A stretch of DNA of 64,000 nucleotides from Helianthus annuus (taxonomy: Eukaryota; Streptophyta; Magnoliopsida; Asterales; Asteraceae), in NCBI RefSeq assembly GCF_002127325.2, contig NC_035446.2:158390660-158454659 (forward strand), read 5' to 3'. The notes under the pieces were generated by a model, which made no database searches, was not told the origin of the DNA, and was given only the letters and a program-made list of their open reading frames with translations. The first letter of the stretch is position 1; the number at the start of each line of letters is the position of its first letter. The position numbers were made by a program, and so were the translations under genes. Positions 61,761 through 64,000 of this stretch are shown piece by piece.

Positions 61761-63135
61761 CCGTTTTTTTTTTTTTTTTTTTTTTTTTTGTCCTAAAAAT
61801 CACACGAATCTAACGGCGCAAACGGTTCTGTCAAACGAGGTGCAGATCAATTTCTATTTGCAAAACACTGAAAAATTTCGACGCTAGCCAACTGAAATTC
61901 CACCACTTAAATTTGCTGATAAATTCGCTAGGTATGCTGTTAATTTCGCTGGGTATGCTGCTAATTTCGCTGGATCTTGTTAATTTCGCTGGTTCTGTTA
62001 TTTAATTTTGCTGGTCAATTACGCTGAAACATAAATTCGCTGGTTATTTTCGCGAATACGACAACTGGTAAAGTTGCCGAAACCGTGTTAATTTCGCTGT
62101 GGAAAATTCACACGATTACCAAAGTCGCCTTTGGATTTTAAATTCGCCAATCAGTTAATTTCGCTGGGACAGATCAGTTAAATTCTCTGGTTTCTCAGCA
62201 AATTTAACTATCTTGTTCAACAAGCAGCTAATTTCGCAGATCAGCAAATTTTGGAAGGTTAATCTTTTCGAAATTCTGATTATTCTCCAACACAATCCTG
62301 CAAAATCAAACAAGCAAATCAGTCAACTTTTGATGAAAATTTTTATGAAATTTATGAAGAACACGAAGAACAGTCTTCGAATCTTCAAGAAATTCAGCCA
62401 AAATTCTTCAAAACTATCAACCAAAAACAATCCTGCAAACCCTAAAACCTGCAAATCACCAAACAAACAAACCAAAAGATCAAAATAGCCAAAATTTTCG
62501 AAAATTTCATCAAACCAAACAAAAATTTCGAAAATTGTATAAACCCTAATTTTCAGGTTTAACAAAAAAATTTTGAAATCACTCCCTGTTTCTGCAGCAA
62601 ACAATTCTGAACCGAGCAATCAAGAGCCTAATGCTCTGATACCAATTGTAGGTCCCCTTGAGTCTATGGATCGTCACAGAATCGTCTTTCCAATCAAGAG
62701 TGCGGAATCCTCTTGATCAGAATTAGCAGAAAAGTGTAGAAACAGAAATCAGCAATCACTTTCAAACCGGGTTTTCTATTGATTATCAATCTCACGAATT
62801 ACAATCAATCCAAAACCCTAACAACCCTAAATTTCGTCCAAGACCTAGTCCCTCACGAAATTGCTCTCTCAAATACTGTTTTGGCTGATTAACCTAAACC
62901 CTAATGTCTAACCTTGTTTATATAACACAAGGTTTACAAGTGGGCTAGGTTTACACTCCTGGGCTGCGAATTGGACAGGCCCAATTCGCCCCCATCACCC
63001 AATTCCTTGGGTTTAGTTCGCCCAAACATAACAACTAACTATTACAAAGCTAAACCCGCTAACTGTTTATCGTTTAACTAATTACAAGATATCCAAAGAC
63101 CAAATCTAAGCTGTTGTCACAAACATGCACCAACA
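61761..63135 (-). mobile_element. Copia-like leader + 5' LTR, array unit 5
   Basis: LTR 62647-63135; A-tract of 26, CCG junction as in unit 3, AAGCTGTTG variant. Small private changes include a shorter A run near 61870 and TTACGC for TTTCGC near 62020. Confidence 0.85.
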
Positions 63136-64000
63136 GGATTATATAACTAAATTTAGTAAAGAATCCTTGGACATTCCCAACTTGGATATGGCCACGGCTG
63201 TTGAAGCCTTTAAAATGGGACTGCTTAAGGATTCATTATTCTATGATGATCTTGTTATGACACCGTGCAGGAATCTAGATGAAGTAAGGACTCGAGCACT
63301 CAGGTTCATCCGACTAGAGGATGACAAGAGGATCCAGGAGAGACAAATAGGATCCTCAAAACAAGATAAGCAAGGATCCTCCTTCAAGAGCAACAAGTTC
63401 AAATCCTACCATAGGAATGAGAACAAGAATGTGCATGCTGTTGACCAAGAAGAGGATGATGAAGAATATCCTCCAATCTCAGAATATTGTTTTTCCGTTG
63501 ATAATCATGAACTAATCCTTGCAATGCAGAATCTAGGTGAAAAAGCTAGGTGGCCCAGGAAGAATGATAAACCATCCGGGACTAAAGACAAGTCCAAATG
63601 GTGTGCATACCATGAGGATTTCGGGCATCTAACTGAAGATTGCATAGCCTTAAGAAAAGAAATTGGATACCTGCTAAGCAAGGGGCATCTAAAAGAATTA
63701 TTGGGGAGAAAAAAGCAAAGGACCCAGGATCCTGAAAGGATCCCTGAAAAGGCTCCAGCACCTCCGGCAGACGCACAAGTGATTAACTTTATATCCGGAG
63801 GATCAGACATTTGTGGTACATCCTTTTCAGCGGCCAAAAGACATGCAAAAGAATCAAAAATGGATAATGGAGAAAGGCCTATTAGAACCTCAAGTGTCTC
63901 AGAAGGGAAGATGATAACATTTGATGAGAATGATCTCATTAACATTCAGGATCCTCACCATGATAGTTTAGTGATCACTCTCTTTATCTCTAACCATTTT
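63136..64000 (+). pseudogene. gag-pro: Tat2 gag-pro fragment, array unit 5 (runs off the window)
   Basis: Same gag segment, open as far as can be seen; the window ends at the start of the protease region (ITLFISNHF). Confidence 0.9.

Larger units (their letters stand above)
48459..64000 (+). repeat. Tandem array of a 3.3-kb chimeric unit (4 full copies + partial)
   Basis: Units: 48459-51782 (3324 bp), 51783-55109 (3327), 55110-58442 (3333), 58443-61760 (3318) and 61761 to the window end (2240 of it). Each is poly-T + copia-like leader + copia-like LTR (both reversed) + GGATT + Tat2 gag-pro second half + leaky stop + RT N-terminus. The units are almost identical; differences are a few substitutions, one-base indels and poly-T length (22, 25, 32, 16, 26). 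The pieces at 36242-37159 and 47430-48458 form an earlier unit 0 split by Tat3. The array continues past the window. Confidence 0.95.

Noticed and set aside
63505..63945. 146-residue minus-strand frames opposite gag (also at 27276, 36611, 39067, 50201, 53528, 56861, 60179)
   Set aside because: They are shadows of the zinc-knuckle/protease part of gag; the plus frame carries the recognisable motifs.
48459..64000. CRISPR-like or rDNA-like repeat
   Set aside because: The unit is 3.3 kb and made of retrotransposon parts; no short repeats with unique spacers and no rRNA sequence.

Overview
This window is nuclear DNA of a flowering plant, from a gene-poor region filled with transposable elements. 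No intact host gene was recognised. The organism is inferred from plant-type LTR elements (non-chromoviral Ty3/Gypsy of the Tat and Athila type), LINE, Helitron, Mutator and Harbinger remnants, and plant-style introns. The family is not provable from sequence alone; an Asteraceae species is a weak guess.

1-13.7 kb: AT-rich intergenic DNA with small elements. There are two Harbinger-type MITEs with TAA/TTA target duplications, a Mutator-like element with ~245-bp inverted repeats and a perfect 9-bp duplication, and a 900-bp Helitron with seven tandem copies of its 3'-hairpin unit. There are also two degenerate LINE 3' ends on opposite strands and decayed LTR-like sequence.

13.7-24.8 kb: an old Tat family (TatA). 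A 5'-truncated integrase, a 3' noncoding region with two hairpins and an antisense multi-exon gene run into an LTR (17813-18559). The same LTR then serves gag-protease and RT/RNase H (18664-23064). That pol is cut by the LTR of an Athila-like element, whose gag is cut after 25 codons by a second Tat family.

24.8-64 kb: Tat1 (24806 on) carries Gag-Pro, an in-frame UAG in a TMV-type readthrough context, RT, two RNase H-like domains, integrase, a tandem-repeat 3' region, and antisense exons. Tat2 (LTR 33647-34366) is inserted in an intron of Tat1's antisense gene. Tat2 gag holds a copia-like solo LTR (35753-36241) with TSD GGATT, and farther on a whole Tat3 (37157-47429). From 48459 to the window end, a 3.3-kb chimera is repeated head to tail. 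Each unit is copia leader + copia LTR + second half of Tat2 gag-pro + N-terminal RT. Four full copies and one partial are present; the array leaves the window.

Together this is an insertion nest about five to six levels deep. A new satellite-like array is forming from the junction of two nested retrotransposons. Tat3 is the most complete element: open Gag-Pro and Pol, a 449-aa antisense gene with its own TATA box, and a 3' hairpin whose stem covaries between elements while the loop stays constant. Its truncated 5' LTR probably makes it non-autonomous.
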